44,789 nt of DNA. Source: Haloferax denitrificans ATCC 35960. GTDB taxonomy: Archaea > Halobacteriota > Halobacteria > Halobacteriales > Haloferacaceae. The position numbers and the translations under genes were made by a program. The stretch lies in assembly GCF_000337795.1 (NCBI RefSeq), contig NZ_AOLP01000007.1, positions 1 to 44,789 on the forward strand. Direction: 5' to 3'. A model generated the notes under the pieces. That model saw only the letters and a list, made by a program, of their open reading frames with translations. It did not search any database and was not told where the DNA came from. Positions 42,787-44,789 of this stretch are shown here, piece by piece (the stretch's first letter is position 1; the number at the start of each line of letters is the position of its first letter).

Positions 42787-43239
42787 TCAGGCGTCGTCAC
42801 CGGAGGTCTTCCGGTGGGCCGACGAGGTGCCCTCGTCACCGTCGCCGACTGCGCTCTGGGAGGCGGACGAGGCGTCCTCGTCGTCGCCGGTGGTGATGGG
42901 GATGGTCCGCTCGGAGGCGGCCTCGCGCTTGGGCAGGCGGATTTCCAGCGTCCCGCGCTCCATCGACGCCTCGGCCTCGTCGGCCACGGCGTCCGGGGGG
43001 AGCGGCACCTCGGCGTCGAGGAACAGCGGGCGCTCCTCGCGGACGTAGTCGAACTCGGCGGGGAGCCGCTTGTCGCGTCGCGCTTCGACGACCAATCGGC
43101 CCTTCTCGACTCGGAGCTCCGCCGTCTCGGCGGTCACGCCCGGGAGGTCGAGGACCAAGAGGTAGGACGTCTCGGACTCCAACAGGTCGGCGAACACCGC
43201 GTCCGGGAGGTCGGACAGCGCGTCGCGCAGTGCTGACAT
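42787..43239 (-). CDS. Hsp20/alpha-crystallin family small heat shock protein
   Basis: This is a 150-residue protein with the alpha-crystallin core at residues about 23-108. LVLDLPGVTAETAELRVEKGRLVVEA and the conserved MERGTLEIRLPK (the family's A-x-x-x-G-L/V-L strand) are present in short form. A Ser/Asp/Glu-rich tail of about 40 residues follows, without a clear I-x-I anchor except TIPI near 115-118. It should be a holdase chaperone. The AarF-like gene begins 8 bp downstream. Confidence 0.9.
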   Translation of the reverse strand: MSALRDALSDLPDAVFADLLESETSYLLVLDLPGVTAETAELRVEKGRLVVEARRDKRLPAEFDYVREERPLFLDAEVPLPPDAVADEAEASMERGTLEIRLPKREAASERTIPITTGDDEDASSASQSAVGDGDEGTSSAHRKTSGDDA

Positions 43240-43381
43240 GAACGCTCATAGGGAGTCGGGGTCGAAAAACCCGGCGGTCTCGCGCGAGCGCGCGAGCGCG
43301 AGACGCGACCGCCCGGCTCGGGAATCGCCAGCCGTCGCGTCCGAGGCCGACGCTTTTTGCCCCCCGTACCGAAGGGTCGGT

Positions 43382-44602
43382 ATGAACCACGACGACCGAC
43401 GCACGGCCGGGTTCAAGCAACGAACGCGGCTGTCGGACGCCCGCGAGACGCTCCTCGCGGCGGCGACGCCGCACGACCGAACCGTGCGCCGACCGCTCGC
43501 CGAGGCCGACGGCCGGGCGCTCGCGGACGACGCGGTCGCGCCCGCCGACGTGCCCGGCTACGACCGCGCCGCCATGGACGGCTACGCCGTCCGCGCGTCG
43601 GACACCTTCGGCGCGAGCGGCCGCTCGCCGAACGTCCTCCGCATCGTCGACGGCCCGGTCGAACCGGGGACCGCGGCCCGCGTCCACACCGGTAGCGACG
43701 TGCCCGACGGGGCCGACGCCGTCGTGATGGTCGAACACACAGAGCGCCTCGGCGACGAACTCGAAGTGTTCGACGCGCTCGCCGAGGGAGAGAACGTCGG
43801 CGAACGCGGCGAGGACGTGCGCGAGGGAACGCCGCTGTTCGAGGCCGGCCACGAGCTTCGCCCGTCCGATATCGGCCTGCTTCGCTCCGTCGGCGTCGAG
43901 GAGGTGACGGTGTTCGAACGCCCCCGCGTCGCGGTCATCCCGACCGGCGAGGAGCTCGTCGAGTCCGACCCCGGCCCCGGCGAGGTCATCGAGACCAACG
44001 GCCTGACCGTCTCCCGGCTGGTCGAGCGCTGGGGCGGCGAAGCGAGCTACCGCGACATCGTCGTCGACGACGCCGACCTGCTCCGCGAGGCCGTCGAGGC
44101 CGACCTCGACCACGACGTGGTCGTCACCACCGGCGGGTCGTCGGTCGGCGAGCGCGACCTCATCCCCGAGGTCATCGACGACATCGGCGAGGTGCTGGTC
44201 CACGGCGTGGCCCTCAAACCGGGTCACCCCGTCGCGGTCGGCGTCGTCGAGGACACGCCGGTCGTGATGCTCCCCGGCTACCCGGTCGCCTGCGTCGTCA
44301 ACGCCTTCCAGTTCCTCCGCCCGGTGCTGAAGCGCGTCGGCTCGCTCCCCGAGCGCCCCCTGCCGACGCAGGAGGCGACGCTCACGAAGAAGCTCCCGAG
44401 TTCGCCCGGCACGCGGACGTTCGCCCGCGTCAAACTCGACGCGTCGGGCGACGAGCCGACCGCCGAGCCGACCCGGACGAGCGGGTCGGGTATCCTCTCC
44501 AGCGTCGCGCTCGCGGACGGCTGGGTCGTCGTCCCCGAGGAGATAGAGGGCTACGACGAGGGCGACACGGTCGCCGTCGAGGGCTGGGAGTGGTCCGCAT
44601 GA
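43382..44602 (+). CDS. moeA: molybdopterin molybdenumtransferase MoeA
   Basis: This is a 406-residue MoeA. PGYDRAAMDGYAV near 59-71, the GSDVPDGADAVV block, VIPTGEELVE near 185-194, VTTGGSSVGERD near 248-259 and the LKPGHPVAVG / LPGYPVACV segments (near 279-306) are all family motifs. It inserts molybdate into adenylated molybdopterin to form molybdenum cofactor. The stop overlaps the next gene's ATG by 4 bp (ATGA). The start at 43382 gives MNHDDRRTAGF; upstream codons in frame are arginine-rich and non-conserved. Confidence 0.95.
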   Translation: MNHDDRRTAGFKQRTRLSDARETLLAAATPHDRTVRRPLAEADGRALADDAVAPADVPGYDRAAMDGYAVRASDTFGASGRSPNVLRIVDGPVEPGTAARVHTGSDVPDGADAVVMVEHTERLGDELEVFDALAEGENVGERGEDVREGTPLFEAGHELRPSDIGLLRSVGVEEVTVFERPRVAVIPTGEELVESDPGPGEVIETNGLTVSRLVERWGGEASYRDIVVDDADLLREAVEADLDHDVVVTTGGSSVGERDLIPEVIDDIGEVLVHGVALKPGHPVAVGVVEDTPVVMLPGYPVACVVNAFQFLRPVLKRVGSLPERPLPTQEATLTKKLPSSPGTRTFARVKLDASGDEPTAEPTRTSGSGILSSVALADGWVVVPEEIEGYDEGDTVAVEGWEWSA

Positions 44603-44789
44603 GAAAGCAGTTCCGCGACCTCGCCTCCCCCGAGGACGCCCGCGAGGCCATCGCGTCGCTCGACCTGACGCCCGCCGCCGAGACCGTCGCGCTCGACGCC
44701 GCCCGGGGCCGCGTCCTCGCCGAGCGCATCGACGCCGAACTCGACGTGCCCGGCTTCGACCGCGCGAGCATGGACGGCTACGCGGTCCG
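44599..44789 (+). CDS. second MoeA-family protein (3' end missing)
   Basis: The frame starts ATG at 44599, overlapping the previous stop, and runs off the window after 63 residues. The visible part (DLASPEDAREAIASLD, ELDVPGFDRASMDGYAV) is the MoeA N-terminal domain. Haloarchaea often encode two adjacent moeA genes, the second fused to a periplasmic-binding-like domain; whether that holds here cannot be seen. Confidence 0.9.
   Translation, partial: MRKQFRDLASPEDAREAIASLDLTPAAETVALDAARGRVLAERIDAELDVPGFDRASMDGYAV

Noticed and set aside
42836-44227. 463-codon minus-strand frame across Hsp20 and MoeA
   Set aside because: Both real genes in the region have complete motifs; this frame has none and turns into Arg-rich sequence.
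1-44789. tRNA, rRNA and CRISPR arrays
   Set aside because: I looked in the intergenic gaps for cloverleaf-like segments and regularly spaced repeats and saw none; a covariance-model scan would be needed to exclude a divergent tRNA.

Overview
The window is high-GC haloarchaeal chromosome. Predicted proteins are rich in Asp and Glu, and many genes have a TATA-like box about 25-35 nt before the start codon, as expected for archaeal leaderless transcripts. Archaeal-type translation factors (aIF5A, aIF2-beta with TRAM), Bat-like HTH-10 and KaiC-like proteins agree. The gene set and the HGPRTase sequence look like Haloferax or a close relative; the genus is inferred from memory of the families, not from a search.

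Layout. 1-7456: the end of a membrane-anchored protein, a cyclophilin, a BASS transporter, a succinylglutamate desuccinylase/aspartoacylase-like enzyme, a divergent TrpD2-like protein opposite a fused siroheme decarboxylase (AhbA-AhbB), and a PHP phosphoesterase with an unusual 11-residue repeat tail. 7665-16600: a Rieske protein with a long uncharacterised C-terminal region, a renalase-like flavoprotein, a HAD hydrolase overlapping an aldo/keto reductase, a KaiC-like ATPase with a small partner, MsrB, a wHTH/membrane-protein pair, a secreted protein with duplicated LTDEQ repeats, and UspA. 16690-25770: a helix-hairpin-helix protein, a sugar-epimerase-like protein, aIF2-beta/TRAM, an FAH-family enzyme, a voltage-gated-type K+ channel ending in a zinc ribbon, and a methyl-accepting transducer. 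25900-29753: a purine block on the minus strand (NCS2 permease and HGPRTase) next to a lactate permease.

29919-32373 is an AT-rich island of about 2.46 kb whose codon use differs sharply from its surroundings. A perfect 13-bp direct repeat lies exactly at its two edges. It carries one intact Tat-type lipoprotein gene of unknown function and at least two gene fragments, and no visible integrase. It is the clearest trace of horizontal transfer in the window.

32506-44789: a membrane protein with a nuclease-like N domain and an internal twin-arginine segment; a regulator / amino-acid permease / M20 peptidase set; a translation-factor modification neighbourhood (deoxyhypusine synthase, Nif3-like protein, agmatinase-like ureohydrolase and aIF5A) that fits the agmatine-based hypusination route of haloarchaea; an AarF/UbiB kinase with Hsp20; and two overlapping moeA genes, the second cut by the window edge. 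I saw no rRNA, tRNA or CRISPR array.
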